Of a DNA stretch of 64,000 nt, positions 43,471 through 52,883 are shown piece after piece; positions within the stretch are counted from its first letter, which is position 1, and each line of letters opens with the position of its first letter. Made by a program: the position numbers and the translations under genes. Below the pieces are notes generated by a model, which was not told the DNA's origin, did not search any database, and saw only the letters and a program-made list of their open reading frames with translations. Source of the stretch: Demequina iriomotensis (GTDB taxonomy: Bacteria > Actinomycetota > Actinomycetes > Actinomycetales > Demequinaceae); assembly GCF_000971395.1 (NCBI RefSeq), contig NZ_BBME01000017.1:91942-155941 (forward strand). The letters run 5' to 3'.

Positions 43471-44259
43471 ATGGACCTCGGACTGCAGGGCAAGACCGCG
43501 ATCGTCACCGGCGCGGGCAAGGGCATCGGGCTGGCCATCGCGGCCGCACTCGTGGCGGAAGGCGTTCACGTCATCGCCGCGTCCCGCTCCCGGACCGCGG
43601 AGATCGACGCGCTCGGCGAGACGGCGACGTTCATCCAGGCCGATCTCACGGACCCCGACACCCCGGCCGCACTGGTCGCGGCCGCGGAGGACGCCGGCGG
43701 GCTCGACATCCTGGTCAACAACGTCGGCGCCGTGACCCTGCGCGGCGACGGCTTCACCGCGATCGACGACGAGGCGTGGCGGCGGACCTTCGACGTGTGC
43801 TTCTTCTCGATGCTGAGGATGACGCGCGCGGCGATCCCCGCGCTCATCGCCCGCGGCGGCGGGAACGTCGTCACGGTCGGCTCCGTCAACGCCTTCCTCC
43901 CCGACCCGGGCGTGGTCGACTACTCGGCCGCGAAGGCGGCGGTGTGGAACCTCTCCAAGGCGCTGTCGAAGGAGTACGGGCCCCAGAACCTCCGCTTCAA
44001 CAGCATCAGCCCCGGCCCCGTCGCGACCGACCTGTGGCTGGGCGAGCACGGCGTCGCGGCCACCGCGGCCGCACAGATGGGCGTGGACGTCGCGACCGCA
44101 CGCGAGGCGGTCGTCGCCCACCAGGGCGGCTTCTCGACCGGGCGGTTCACGCAGCCGTCCGAGGTCGCCGACCTTGTCCTCCTGCTCGCCAGCGGACGCG
44201 CCGGCAACGTCACCGGCGCCGACGTCCTCATCGACGGCGGGCTGATCAAGACCCTCTGA
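43471..44259 (+). CDS. SDR-family oxidoreductase
   Basis: 262-residue NAD(P)-dependent short-chain dehydrogenase: TGAGKGIGLAIA cofactor loop, NNVGA, catalytic Ser138, Tyr151 and Lys155 (VDYSAAKAAVWN) and the PGPVATDLW segment. Substrate unknown. A TAGCAT box (43458-43463) is 7 nt before the ATG. Together with the regulator before it and the hydrolase 38 nt after it, it probably forms a small catabolic or detoxification unit. Confidence 0.92.
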   Translation: MDLGLQGKTAIVTGAGKGIGLAIAAALVAEGVHVIAASRSRTAEIDALGETATFIQADLTDPDTPAALVAAAEDAGGLDILVNNVGAVTLRGDGFTAIDDEAWRRTFDVCFFSMLRMTRAAIPALIARGGGNVVTVGSVNAFLPDPGVVDYSAAKAAVWNLSKALSKEYGPQNLRFNSISPGPVATDLWLGEHGVAATAAAQMGVDVATAREAVVAHQGGFSTGRFTQPSEVADLVLLLASGRAGNVTGADVLIDGGLIKTL

Positions 44260-44297
44260 TCCCCCTACGACACCCTCACCCCGAAGGAGCACCGCTC

Positions 44298-45134
44298 ATG
44301 TCCCCGACCGACGTCGTCTTCATCCATGGCCTGTGGATCCACGCCACGGCGTGGCAACCCTGGCAGGAGCTGTTCGCGCAACACGGCTACACCTCCATCG
44401 CGCCGGGCTGGCCCGGCGACAAGGACACCGTCGCGAAGACCCGCGAGGATCCCAGCGCACTCGACGGGGTGGGGATCGCGCAGATCGTCGACCACTACGC
44501 CGACGTGATCGGCGGACTGGACGGCACGCCGATCGCGGTGGGGCATTCGTTCGGCGGCCTGGTCGCCCAGGAGCTGCTCGCCCGGGACCTGGTCCGCGGC
44601 GCGGTCGCGATCGACCCGGCACCGATCAAGGGCGTCACGGCCCTGCCGTTCTCCCAGCTCAAGTCCGGGTTCCCCGTGCTCAAGAACCCCGCCAACAAGA
44701 ACCGCACCGTCGCGCTCACCCCGAAGGAGTTCCACTACGCCTTCGGCAACGCCATCTCGGAGGAGGAGTGCAACGCGATCTTCGACACGTTCGTCATCCC
44801 CGGTCCCGGGCGTCCGCTGTTCGAGGACGCGACCGCGGCGTTCGTCAGGCGCTCCCCCGCGGCCGTCGACACGCACCACGCCGTCCGTGGACCGCTGCTG
44901 CTGACGTCGGGCACCGAGGACCACGTGGTACCTGCCGTGGTGACCAAGCAGGTCCTGAAGCTCTACGCGGACAACAGCGCGTCGACCACCGAGTATCACG
45001 AGTACGAGGGGCGCGGGCACTCCCTCACGCTCGACTACGGGTGGAAGGACGTCGCGGAGGACGTCCTCGCGTGGCTGCGCGAGCAGGGCCTCACGCCGAG
45101 CGCGACCGCCGCCGGCGCCGACGCCACGCGCTGA
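44298..45134 (+). CDS. Alpha/beta hydrolase
   Basis: 278 residues. FIHGLWIHATAWQPW (oxyanion HG), nucleophile Ser84 in GHSFGG, an acid in SGTEDHVV and the catalytic His in YEGRGHSL: a complete triad. The substrate is not evident; related proteins act on esters or lactones. AAGGAG lies 8 nt before the ATG at 44298, unlike the leaderless genes around it, so it is read from the SDR message. Confidence 0.9.
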   Translation: MSPTDVVFIHGLWIHATAWQPWQELFAQHGYTSIAPGWPGDKDTVAKTREDPSALDGVGIAQIVDHYADVIGGLDGTPIAVGHSFGGLVAQELLARDLVRGAVAIDPAPIKGVTALPFSQLKSGFPVLKNPANKNRTVALTPKEFHYAFGNAISEEECNAIFDTFVIPGPGRPLFEDATAAFVRRSPAAVDTHHAVRGPLLLTSGTEDHVVPAVVTKQVLKLYADNSASTTEYHEYEGRGHSLTLDYGWKDVAEDVLAWLREQGLTPSATAAGADATR

Positions 45135-45143
45135 CGGGACGCC

Positions 45144-45213
45144 GCATCGTCCCCGAGAACGCCGAGAGCCCCCTTCCCGCAAGGGAAGGGGGCTCTCGTG
45201 CGCCAGACGATGC
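45144..45213. repeat. Dispersed-motif pair framing a terminator
   Basis: An exact copy GCATCGTCC (45144-45152) and an 8-base copy GACGATGC (45206-45213) stand on either side of the terminator at 45163-45198 in opposite orientation, giving two nested inverted repeats. Confidence 0.6.
45163..45198. terminator. Strong bidirectional terminator
   Basis: A perfect 16-bp stem (45163-45178 with 45183-45198) and GCAA loop between the hydrolase gene and the end of the suf operon, both of which run toward it. Confidence 0.92.
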
Positions 45214-45216
45214 GTC

Positions 45217-45543
45217 TCAGACGTTGAAGCCGAGCGCGCGAAGCTGCTCGCGGCCGTCGTCCGTGATCTTGTCGGGGCCCCACGGCGGCATCCACACCCA
45301 GTTGATGCGGAAGCCGTCGACCAGACCTGCAAGCGCCTGGCCCGCCTGGTCCTCGATGACGTCGGTCAGCGGGCAGGCCGCGGACGTGAGCGTCATGTCG
45401 ATGACGGCGTGGCGGTTCTCGTCGAGCATCACGCCGTAGACCAGGCCGAGGTCGACGACGTTGATGCCGAGCTCGGGGTCGATGACGTCGCGGAGCGCCT
45501 CCTCGACGTCGGCGGCGTTAGCCGGAGTGGTGGTCTCGGTCAT
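45217..45543 (-). CDS. sufT: SufT/MIP18-like metal-sulfur cluster assembly factor
   Basis: 108 residues of the DUF59 (PaaD/MIP18) fold: DVIDPELGINVVDLGLVYGV, TLTSAACPLTDVI (conserved Cys) and NWVWMPPWGPDKITDDGR. SufT helps mature Fe-S proteins when demand is high. AAGGAGG lies 8 nt before the ATG at 45543, which overlaps the sufU stop as ATGA. Last gene of the suf operon. Confidence 0.92.
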   Translation of the reverse strand: MTETTTPANAADVEEALRDVIDPELGINVVDLGLVYGVMLDENRHAVIDMTLTSAACPLTDVIEDQAGQALAGLVDGFRINWVWMPPWGPDKITDDGREQLRALGFNV

Positions 45544-46022
45544 GCCTGTCCTCCTTCCACGGCGGCGGACGATGCGCCGCGCGCCTGGATCAGCGCGTCC
45601 TGCAGGGCCATCCAGCCCAGGAGCGCGCACTTGATGCGTGCAGGATACTTGCCCACCCCGACGAAGGCGGTCGCGTCGCCGAGCAGGTCCTCGCGCTCCT
45701 CGTCGAGGTGCTCGCCCTTCGCCTGCATGAGCGCGCGGAACGCCTCGAAGGTCTCGTCGGCGGTGTCGAGCGACTCCCCCTCGAGCAGCTCCGCGAGCAC
45801 CGAGATGGACGCCTGAGAGATCGAGCAGCCCTGACCCTCCCACGCGATCCGCGCGAGGGTGTCGCCCTCGACGCCGACGCGCAGCGTGACCTCGTCGCCG
45901 CAGGTGGTGTTCACCTGGTGCGACTCGCCGCGGTGCGGGAGGTCGATCTCGACCAGGCCACGGCCGTGGCCCTCGCGGGCGTGGTCCATGATGACCTGCT
46001 GGTACATGGCCTCGAGGCTCAT
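45540..46022 (-). CDS. sufU: Fe-S cluster assembly protein SufU
   Basis: 160 residues. Zinc ligands Cys41, Asp43, Cys66 and Cys132 (TTCGDE, GQGCSIS, IKCALL) as in Gram-positive SufU, which takes persulfide sulfur from SufS. The insertion between Cys66 and Cys132 is the SufU type, separating it from IscU. Overlaps sufS and sufT by 4 bp each. A motif copy at 45567-45575 encodes Ala-Ser-Ser in the variable tail. Confidence 0.95.
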   Translation of the reverse strand: MSLEAMYQQVIMDHAREGHGRGLVEIDLPHRGESHQVNTTCGDEVTLRVGVEGDTLARIAWEGQGCSISQASISVLAELLEGESLDTADETFEAFRALMQAKGEHLDEEREDLLGDATAFVGVGKYPARIKCALLGWMALQDALIQARGASSAAVEGGQA

Positions 46023-47290
46023 ACGGCAACTCCGAAGAACTCGCGGACGCCGGCCAACGCCTCGATGAAGGCGTGGGCGTCGTCCTCGGTGGTGTAGACG
46101 TGCGCGGAGGCACGGGTGGATCCCGTCACCCCCAGGCGACGATGCAGGGGCTGGGCGCAGTGGTGGCCGACGCGCACCGTGATGCCGCGATCGTCGAGGA
46201 CCTGGCCCACATCGTGCGCGTGGACCCCGTCGACGACCACGGCGGCGAGGCCGAGCACATCGATCGCGCCCGGGTCGCCCACGGTGCCGAGCAGACGCAC
46301 CCCCGGCATCTCGGACGCGCCCTCGCGCAGGATCTGCGCGATGCGGGCCTCGTGCCGGGCGACGTTCTCCATCCCGAGGTCCATGAGGTACCGGGCCGCG
46401 GCTCCCATGCCGACCGCCTGCGCGACCGGCTGGGTGCCGGGCTCGAAGCGCTGCGGCGCGTCGAGCCACGTGGTGGTCTCCATGGTGACGACCTTGATGG
46501 CGCTGCCGCCGAACTGCGACGGAGGCAGCGCGTCGAGGAGGTCCTTGCGACCCCACAGCGCACCGATGCCGGTGGGTCCGAGCATCTTGTGCCCGGAGAA
46601 CGCCATGAGGTCCACGCCGAGCTCCGCGACGTTCACGGGCAGGTGCGGGACCGACTGGCAGCCGTCCAGCACCGTGAGCGCGCCGACCTCGCGGGCACGA
46701 TGCACGAAGGACTCGACGTCGGTGACGGCTCCCGTGACGTTGCTGGCGTGGCTGAACGCCACCACCCGGGTGTTCTCCGTGATGACCGACTCGATCGCCT
46801 CGTACCGTAGCGTGCCCGCATCGTCCACGGGGACCCAGGCGAGCTCGGCGCCCGTGCGGGCGGCGAGCTGCTGCCACGGGATGAGGTTCGCGTGGTGCTC
46901 GAGCTCCGTGACCACGATGCGGTCGCCGGGGCCCAGGCGGAAGCGCTCGGCCTCGGCGCCGCCGGCGCCGAGCGACGCCTGCAGCATGCCGTTCGCCACG
47001 AGGTTGATCGCGGCGGTGGCGCCCGAGGTCCACACGACCTCGTCGGTGGACGCGCCGATCAGCTCGGCGACGTCCGCGCGCGCGTCCTCGAAGGCCTCGG
47101 TGGCCTCCTCCGCGAGGATGTGCGCGCCGCGGGCGACCGCACCGTTGTGCTCACGGTAGAAGCGATCCTCGGCCTCGAGCACGGCGAGCGGCTTCTGCGC
47201 CGTCGCACCCGAGTCGAGGTACACGAGCGACCTCCCGTTCCTCACCGTGCGGGCGAGGAGCGGGAAGTCGCCGTGCAGATCCGCGAGCAT
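46019..47290 (-). CDS. sufS: Cysteine desulfurase SufS
   Basis: 423-residue PLP enzyme that frees sulfur from cysteine for cluster assembly. YLDSGATAQKP near the N-terminus, ASNVTGAV, PLP lysine in FSGHKMLGPTG, and the reactive cysteine in RVGHHCAQPLHRR (about residue 378), class II type. Starts 2 nt after the sufC stop and overlaps sufU by 4 bp. Confidence 0.96.
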   Translation of the reverse strand: MLADLHGDFPLLARTVRNGRSLVYLDSGATAQKPLAVLEAEDRFYREHNGAVARGAHILAEEATEAFEDARADVAELIGASTDEVVWTSGATAAINLVANGMLQASLGAGGAEAERFRLGPGDRIVVTELEHHANLIPWQQLAARTGAELAWVPVDDAGTLRYEAIESVITENTRVVAFSHASNVTGAVTDVESFVHRAREVGALTVLDGCQSVPHLPVNVAELGVDLMAFSGHKMLGPTGIGALWGRKDLLDALPPSQFGGSAIKVVTMETTTWLDAPQRFEPGTQPVAQAVGMGAAARYLMDLGMENVARHEARIAQILREGASEMPGVRLLGTVGDPGAIDVLGLAAVVVDGVHAHDVGQVLDDRGITVRVGHHCAQPLHRRLGVTGSTRASAHVYTTEDDAHAFIEALAGVREFFGVAV

Positions 47291-47292
47291 GC

Positions 47293-48044
<752 letters not shown>

Positions 48045-48048
<4 letters not shown>

Positions 48049-48401
48049 GCGTTCTCCTTCTGGGAATTCTTGGGTGCGTCGACGTCGACGAGCACGCGCT
48101 CGCCGTCGACGCGGACGGGGTAGGTCGTGACGGGGCGGATGGCGGGGAGCTCGTCCGGCTCGCCCGTGCGGACGTCGAAGCGGGAGCCGTGGCCCCAGCA
48201 CTCGACGAAGCACCCCTCGACGTCACCCTCGGAGAGGGAGACCTCTCCGTGGGTGCAGATGTCGTCGATCGCGTAGTAGTCGCCGTCGTCCGTGCGCACG
48301 ATCGCCACGGGGATGTCGGCGCCGTTCGCGAGCGTCAGCTCGGCGAGCATGGCGGAGCCCGGCTTCAGGTCTCCGACCAGGCACGCGAGCTGCTCACTCA
48401 T
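48045..48401 (-). CDS. Rieske-type 2Fe-2S ferredoxin within the suf operon
   Basis: 118 residues. Cluster ligands Cys49, His51, Cys68 and His71 (CTHGEV, CWGHGS). It belongs to the soluble non-heme ferredoxin subunit group of dioxygenases, but actinomycetes keep such a gene between sufD and sufC, so it probably supplies electrons or is an early cluster acceptor in assembly. Overlaps sufD by 8 bp and sufC by 4 bp. Confidence 0.93.
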
Positions 48402-49581
48402 CGCCGAGCTCCTCCTCGACGTGCGCGATCTCGAGGTCGATCTGGCGCATGAGCGACTCCTCGACCGCCGGCACGCCGATCTCGTGGATGAGGTCTGCGA
48501 AGAAGCCACGCACCACGAGCTTGCGGGCCTGCTCCTCCGAGATGCCGCGCGAGCGCAGGTAGAACATCTGCTCCTCGTCGAAGCGGCCCGTCGCGGATGC
48601 GTGGCCCGCCCCCTCGATCTCGCCGGTCTCGATCTCGAGGTTCGGGACCGAGTCCGCGCGCGCACCGTCGGTGAGGACGAGGTTGCGGTTGAGCTCGTAG
48701 GTGTCGGTGCCCTCGGCCGCGGCGCGGATGAGGACGTCGCCGATCCACACGGAGCGCGCCGTCTTGCCGGCCAGCGCACCCTTGTAGGTGACACGCGACG
48801 TGCACTTCGGGACGGCATGGTCGACGAAGAGCTGGTGCTCCTGGTGCTGACCCGAGTCCGCGAAGTAGAGGCCGAACAGGTCCACGCTCGCGCCCTCGCC
48901 CGCGAAGGCCACCGACGTGTTGAGGCGCACGACCTTGCCGCCGAGCGTCACGACGGTGCCGCGCAGGCGGGCGTCGCGGCCCAGCTTGGCGAGCACCTCG
49001 CCGGCGTGCACGGCGTCCTCGTCCCACTGCTGGAGCAGCACGAGGTTGAGCCCGGCGTTGTCGGCGAGGTTCACGGAGACGAGCTCCGAGTAGTGCGCGG
49101 TGCCGGTGCGGCGGATCACCACGGTCGCCTCGGCGCTCTGACCGAGCTCGACGAGGATGTGGCCGCGCGCCTCGCCGCCCTTGCCCGTGAGGTCGATCGA
49201 GATGGGCTCGTCGACCACGGTGTTCGCCGCGACGGTGAGCGCCATCGGCGCGGCCGCGTGCTTGACCGCGACGGCCGAGGCACGGTCGCCGGGGGCGCGC
49301 ACGGTGCGTGCCTGCGCATCGTCCGCCGTGAGCTGGGTGAGGGCGACGCCCTCGGGAAGGTCGCTCGCGCCCCACTCGAGGGTGCCCTCGACGGCCTCGT
49401 CGGCGAACAGCGTCCGGAGGTCGCGCACCGGCGAGAACCGCCAGTTCTCCTCGCGGCCCGTGGGCACCGGGAACGCGTCCACGTCGAAGGACGTGGGACG
49501 GTCGGCGCGGGACTTGTCGGGGATGATGCCGTGCGAGTGCGCGGCGTCAGCGGTGGCCTGGGTGTGATCGGTGACGGTCAA
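48394..49581 (-). CDS. sufD: Fe-S scaffold protein SufD
   Basis: 395 residues; the SufB/SufD beta-helix core ([55 protein letters not shown]) followed by the C-terminal helical region that binds SufC ([19 protein letters not shown]). The start is a TTG at 49581 inside the sufB stop codon (TTGA), with AGGA upstream; ATG starts further upstream belong to the sufB shadow. A motif copy at 49316-49324 encodes Asp-Asp-Ala. Confidence 0.95.
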   Translation of the reverse strand: MTVTDHTQATADAAHSHGIIPDKSRADRPTSFDVDAFPVPTGREENWRFSPVRDLRTLFADEAVEGTLEWGASDLPEGVALTQLTADDAQARTVRAPGDRASAVAVKHAAAPMALTVAANTVVDEPISIDLTGKGGEARGHILVELGQSAEATVVIRRTGTAHYSELVSVNLADNAGLNLVLLQQWDEDAVHAGEVLAKLGRDARLRGTVVTLGGKVVRLNTSVAFAGEGASVDLFGLYFADSGQHQEHQLFVDHAVPKCTSRVTYKGALAGKTARSVWIGDVLIRAAAEGTDTYELNRNLVLTDGARADSVPNLEIETGEIEGAGHASATGRFDEEQMFYLRSRGISEEQARKLVVRGFFADLIHEIGVPAVEESLMRQIDLEIAHVEEELGDE

Positions 49582-51005
49582 CCGACGGATCCTTCCATCT
49601 GGAGCTCGATGAGGCGGTTCAGCTCGAGGGCGTACTCCATGGGGAGCTCGCGCGCGATGGGCTCGACGAAGCCACGCACGATCATCGCCATGGCCTCCGA
49701 CTCCTCGAGACCGCGGGACATGAGGTAGAACAGCTGGTCCTCGGACACCTTCGAGACGGATGCCTCGTGGCCCATGTGGACGTCGTCCTCGCGGACGTCG
49801 ACGTACGGGTAGGTGTCGGAACGGCTGATCTGGTCGACGAGCAGCGCATCGCACAGCACGTTCGACTTCGAGTTCTTGGCGCCCTCGAGGACCTGCACGA
49901 GGCCGCGGTACGAGGTACGACCGCCGCCACGGGCGACGGACTTCGAGATGATCGACGACGACGTGTTGGGGGCCGCGTGCACCATCTTGGCGCCGGCGTC
50001 CTGGTGCTGACCCTCACCCGCGAAGGCGATCGACAGCGTCTCGCCCTTGGCGTGCTCGCCGAGCATGAAGATCGCCGGGTACTTCATGGTGACCTTCGAG
50101 CCGATGTTGCCGTCGACCCACTCCATGGTGGCGCCCTCGGCCGCGGTCGCGCGCTTGGTGACGAGGTTGTACACGTTGTTCGACCAGTTCTGGATGGTCG
50201 TGTAGCGCACGCGGGCGTTCTTCTTCACGATGATCTCGACCACCGCGGAGTGCAGCGAGTCGCTCGAGTAGATCGGCGCGGTGCAGCCCTCGACGTAGTG
50301 CACGTACGAGCCCTCGTCCGCGATGATCAGCGTCCGCTCGAACTGGCCCATGTTTTCCGTGTTGATGCGGAAGTAGGCCTGCAGCGGGATCTCCACGTGG
50401 ACGCCCGGCGGGACGTAGACGAACGAGCCGCCCGACCACACGGCGGTGTTGAGCGCCGCGAACTTGTTGTCGCCCACCGGGATGACGGTCCCGAAGTACT
50501 CCTCGAACAGCTCCGGGTGCTCCTTGAGGGCCGTGTCGGTGTCGAGGAAGATCACGCCCTGGGCCTCGAGGTCCTCGCGGATCTGGTGGTAGACCACCTC
50601 GGACTCGTACTGCGCGGCGACGCCGGCGACGAGTCGCTGCTTCTCCGCCTCGGGGATGCCGAGCTTGTCGTACGTCGCCTTGATGTCCTCGGGCAGCTCC
50701 TCCCACGAGGTCGCCTGCTTCTCCGTGGAGCGCACGAAGTACTTGATGTTGTCGAAGTCGATGCCGGTGAGGTCGGAGCCCCAGTTCGGGAGCGGCTTCT
50801 TGCCGAAGAGGTTCAGCCCCTTGAGGCGCAGGTTCAGCATCCACTCGGGCTCGTTCTTGAGCGCCGAGATCTCGCGGACGACGTCCTCGTTGAGGCCGCG
50901 CTTGGCAAGCGCGCCAGCCTCATCCGAGTCATGCCATCCGAACTGGTAGTTGCCGATCGAGGCGATGGCCTCGTCCTGCGTCATGGGCTCGGTCGGAGCA
51001 CTCAT
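49578..51005 (-). CDS. sufB: Fe-S scaffold protein SufB
   Basis: 475 residues. Central SufB fold with [40 protein letters not shown] (the functional Cys), [19 protein letters not shown] and the C-terminal SufC-binding helices ([18 protein letters not shown]). It carries the nascent cluster in the SufBCD complex. AAGGAAGG is at 6 nt from the ATG at 51005; the ATG at 51011 would touch that site but would give the ATGA overlap common in this operon, so the choice is not certain. Confidence 0.96.
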   Translation of the reverse strand: MSAPTEPMTQDEAIASIGNYQFGWHDSDEAGALAKRGLNEDVVREISALKNEPEWMLNLRLKGLNLFGKKPLPNWGSDLTGIDFDNIKYFVRSTEKQATSWEELPEDIKATYDKLGIPEAEKQRLVAGVAAQYESEVVYHQIREDLEAQGVIFLDTDTALKEHPELFEEYFGTVIPVGDNKFAALNTAVWSGGSFVYVPPGVHVEIPLQAYFRINTENMGQFERTLIIADEGSYVHYVEGCTAPIYSSDSLHSAVVEIIVKKNARVRYTTIQNWSNNVYNLVTKRATAAEGATMEWVDGNIGSKVTMKYPAIFMLGEHAKGETLSIAFAGEGQHQDAGAKMVHAAPNTSSSIISKSVARGGGRTSYRGLVQVLEGAKNSKSNVLCDALLVDQISRSDTYPYVDVREDDVHMGHEASVSKVSEDQLFYLMSRGLEESEAMAMIVRGFVEPIARELPMEYALELNRLIELQMEGSVG

Positions 51006-51007
51006 GC

Positions 51008-51658
51008 TCATCCTTCCTTACGGGTGGGGGTGGCGAGCGGGATCGTGGTGGTGCAGACATGCGCGCCGCCCGCGAGGGTCGACAGCCGCTGCACGTGCAC
51101 GTCGAGGACCCTCGAGAACGCGCGGGCCTCGGCCTCGCACCACTCGGGGGTCTTCTCCGCGATGGACTGGACGGGGCAATGCCCCTGGCACAGCTGGACG
51201 GTGATGCCGCCCGGGCCGGGACGCACCGAGGCCGCGAAGCCGCGCTCGCCGAGCGCGGCGGCGAGCTCCTCGACCTTGGTCGCCATGGGCGCATCGGGGT
51301 CGACGGCGCCGGAGACGGCGTCCTCGAGCTCCTTGGCCTTGGCCTCGACGAACGCCTCGAGCCCGCCCGCGCCGCGGAGGAACTCGACGGCGTCGACGGC
51401 GACGTCCTTGTAGGCGGTGGCGAGGGCGCGCTGGCCCTCGCCGGTGGCGACGAAGGAGCGGGCGGGACGGCCCCGGCCTCGGGCGTGCTGGCCGGGCGGC
51501 TCGTGATCGACGATGTGGCCCTCGTCCTCGAGCGCGGTGAGGTGGCGGCGGACTCCCGCCGGCGTCACGCCGAGCTCGGTGGCGAGCGCGGCCGCCGTGA
51601 TGGGCCCCGCGGTCGCGATGAGGCTGAGCACACGATCGCGCGTGGTGTCGGTGTGCAT
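51008..51658 (-). CDS. sufR: SufR-type Fe-S sensing repressor
   Basis: 216 residues. Winged helix at the N-terminus ([25 protein letters not shown]), wing with GRGRPARSF, and C-terminal cysteines Cys157, Cys161, Cys174 and Cys202 ([22 protein letters not shown]) suited to hold an Fe-S cluster. SufR represses the suf operon when clusters are sufficient; as first gene of sufR-B-D-Rieske-C-S-U-T it should regulate itself. AAGGAG lies about 12 nt before the ATG. Confidence 0.95.
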   Translation of the reverse strand: MHTDTTRDRVLSLIATAGPITAAALATELGVTPAGVRRHLTALEDEGHIVDHEPPGQHARGRGRPARSFVATGEGQRALATAYKDVAVDAVEFLRGAGGLEAFVEAKAKELEDAVSGAVDPDAPMATKVEELAAALGERGFAASVRPGPGGITVQLCQGHCPVQSIAEKTPEWCEAEARAFSRVLDVHVQRLSTLAGGAHVCTTTIPLATPTRKEG

Positions 51659-51720
51659 CCGGTGGCCTCTCCTTCGTCCCGAGAGCGGGCACGCTGACGC
51701 GCTCGCTCCAATTAGGCAAC

Positions 51721-51749
51721 ATTTTGATTCATTAAAAAAAAGGGCGCAA
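51721..51749 (-). promoter_or_regulatory. suf operon promoter
   Basis: On the minus strand TTGCGC (51749-51744) and CAAAAT (51726-51721) are 17 bp apart; the spacer holds a run of eight T. It is the only AT-rich patch near sufR and lies 62 bp upstream of its start. Confidence 0.55.
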
Positions 51750-51753
51750 CCAA

Positions 51754-51772
51754 GGGTCGCCTTACCTTCCCG
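51754..51772. promoter_or_regulatory. Weak IdeR/DtxR-like iron box
   Basis: The segment, with core AAGGGTCGCCTTACCTT, matches the IdeR/DtxR palindrome at about 12 of 19 positions and lies just upstream of the -35 box of the suf promoter. Iron control of suf would make sense, but the match is weak. Confidence 0.3.
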
Positions 51773-51901
51773 GCCCTGCCGGAGCGCGCTCCTCTGCGAC
51801 CTTGACAACGCCCGTGGCGGCGGATCTGTGCCCGGGGGCCGGGAGCCTGCGACAACGTCGCTATCGCGCCCGCGCGCCTCCGGCCGAAGGGTCGACGGGC
51901 C

Positions 51902-51922
51902 GGGACGATCGCGCATCGTCCC
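51902..51922. promoter_or_regulatory. Palindrome upstream of ctaA containing a dispersed motif
   Basis: GGGACGAT (51902-51909) and ATCGTCCC (51915-51922) form perfect arms; the right side contains the exact 9-mer (51913-51921). It ends 4 bp before the ctaA -10 box, in the position of a -35/operator region. Confidence 0.5.
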
Positions 51923-51938
51923 GCCCTAGACTTGCCCG

Positions 51939-52883
51939 GTGAGCACCACCGAGCAGCACCCCGCCCGACCCGCCTCCCCCCTCCGCACGGCACCGCGACG
52001 CCTCGGCGACCTCATCGGGCGCCACACCCGCGGCCTCACGCTTGCGAACATCGCGGCCCAGGCGGGGATCATCGTCACGGGCGGCGCCGTGCGGCTCACC
52101 GGATCGGGGCTCGGCTGCTCGACGTGGCCGCAGTGCGAGCCCGGCAGCTTCACCCCCGTCTCCCACCCGGAGTCGGTGTTCCACCAGTCGATCGAGTTCG
52201 GCAACCGCACGCTGACCTTCGTGCTCCTCGTGGTCGCCGTCCTCATGGCGATCGGCGTCTGGCGCACGCGGCCCGACCTCCGGTGGTGGGGCCTCGTGCC
52301 CGCGCTGGGCGTGCTCGGGCAGGCGGTGGTCGGCGGGATCACCGTGCTGGTCGAGCTCCACCCGCTGGTGGTGGCGCCCCACATGCTGCTGAGCCTCGGC
52401 CTCGTCTGGTACTCGGTGCGCTTCGCGCTGCGCTACCGCGACGCCCAAGGACGGACCGGGGGCTCTCTCGCCCTGGAGCGCTGGCTGTCCGCGGGCCTGC
52501 TCGTGGTGCTGCTCGTGCTCGGCGCCCTCACCACCGGCGCCGGCCCGCACTCCGGGGACGCCGAGGCGACCGAGCGGCTCGCGCTCGACCCGGCGCTCGT
52601 CGCCCGTGCGCACGCCATGACCGTCTGGGCCTTCGTCGCGCTGCTCGCGTGGATCGGGTGGAGGATCCGCCGCGACCACAGCGTCGGCGAGCGGGACGAG
52701 GCGCGCCGCGCATGGTGGGTCCTGGTCGGGGTCACCCTCGCGCAGGGCGCGATCGGATACGTGCAGTACTTCACGGGGCTGCCGGAGATCCTGGTCGGCA
52801 TGCACCTGCTCGGCGCGGCGACCCTCACCGCGGCCCACTCCGCCTTCTTCCTGCTCGACAAGCGCGCCCCCGCCGCGCGATGA
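51939..52883 (+). CDS. ctaA: Heme A synthase CtaA
   Basis: 314-residue membrane enzyme that converts heme O to heme A for cytochrome aa3 oxidase. Eight helices in two four-helix bundles; heme-ligand histidines in FHQSIEFGNR, VAPHMLLSLG, RAHAMT and GMHLLGAAT, and the GSGLGCSTWPQC loop of the Cox15/CtaA family. GTG start with TAGACT (51927-51932) 6 nt upstream. Overlaps ilvA as ATGA. Confidence 0.95.
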   Translation: MSTTEQHPARPASPLRTAPRRLGDLIGRHTRGLTLANIAAQAGIIVTGGAVRLTGSGLGCSTWPQCEPGSFTPVSHPESVFHQSIEFGNRTLTFVLLVVAVLMAIGVWRTRPDLRWWGLVPALGVLGQAVVGGITVLVELHPLVVAPHMLLSLGLVWYSVRFALRYRDAQGRTGGSLALERWLSAGLLVVLLVLGALTTGAGPHSGDAEATERLALDPALVARAHAMTVWAFVALLAWIGWRIRRDHSVGERDEARRAWWVLVGVTLAQGAIGYVQYFTGLPEILVGMHLLGAATLTAAHSAFFLLDKRAPAAR

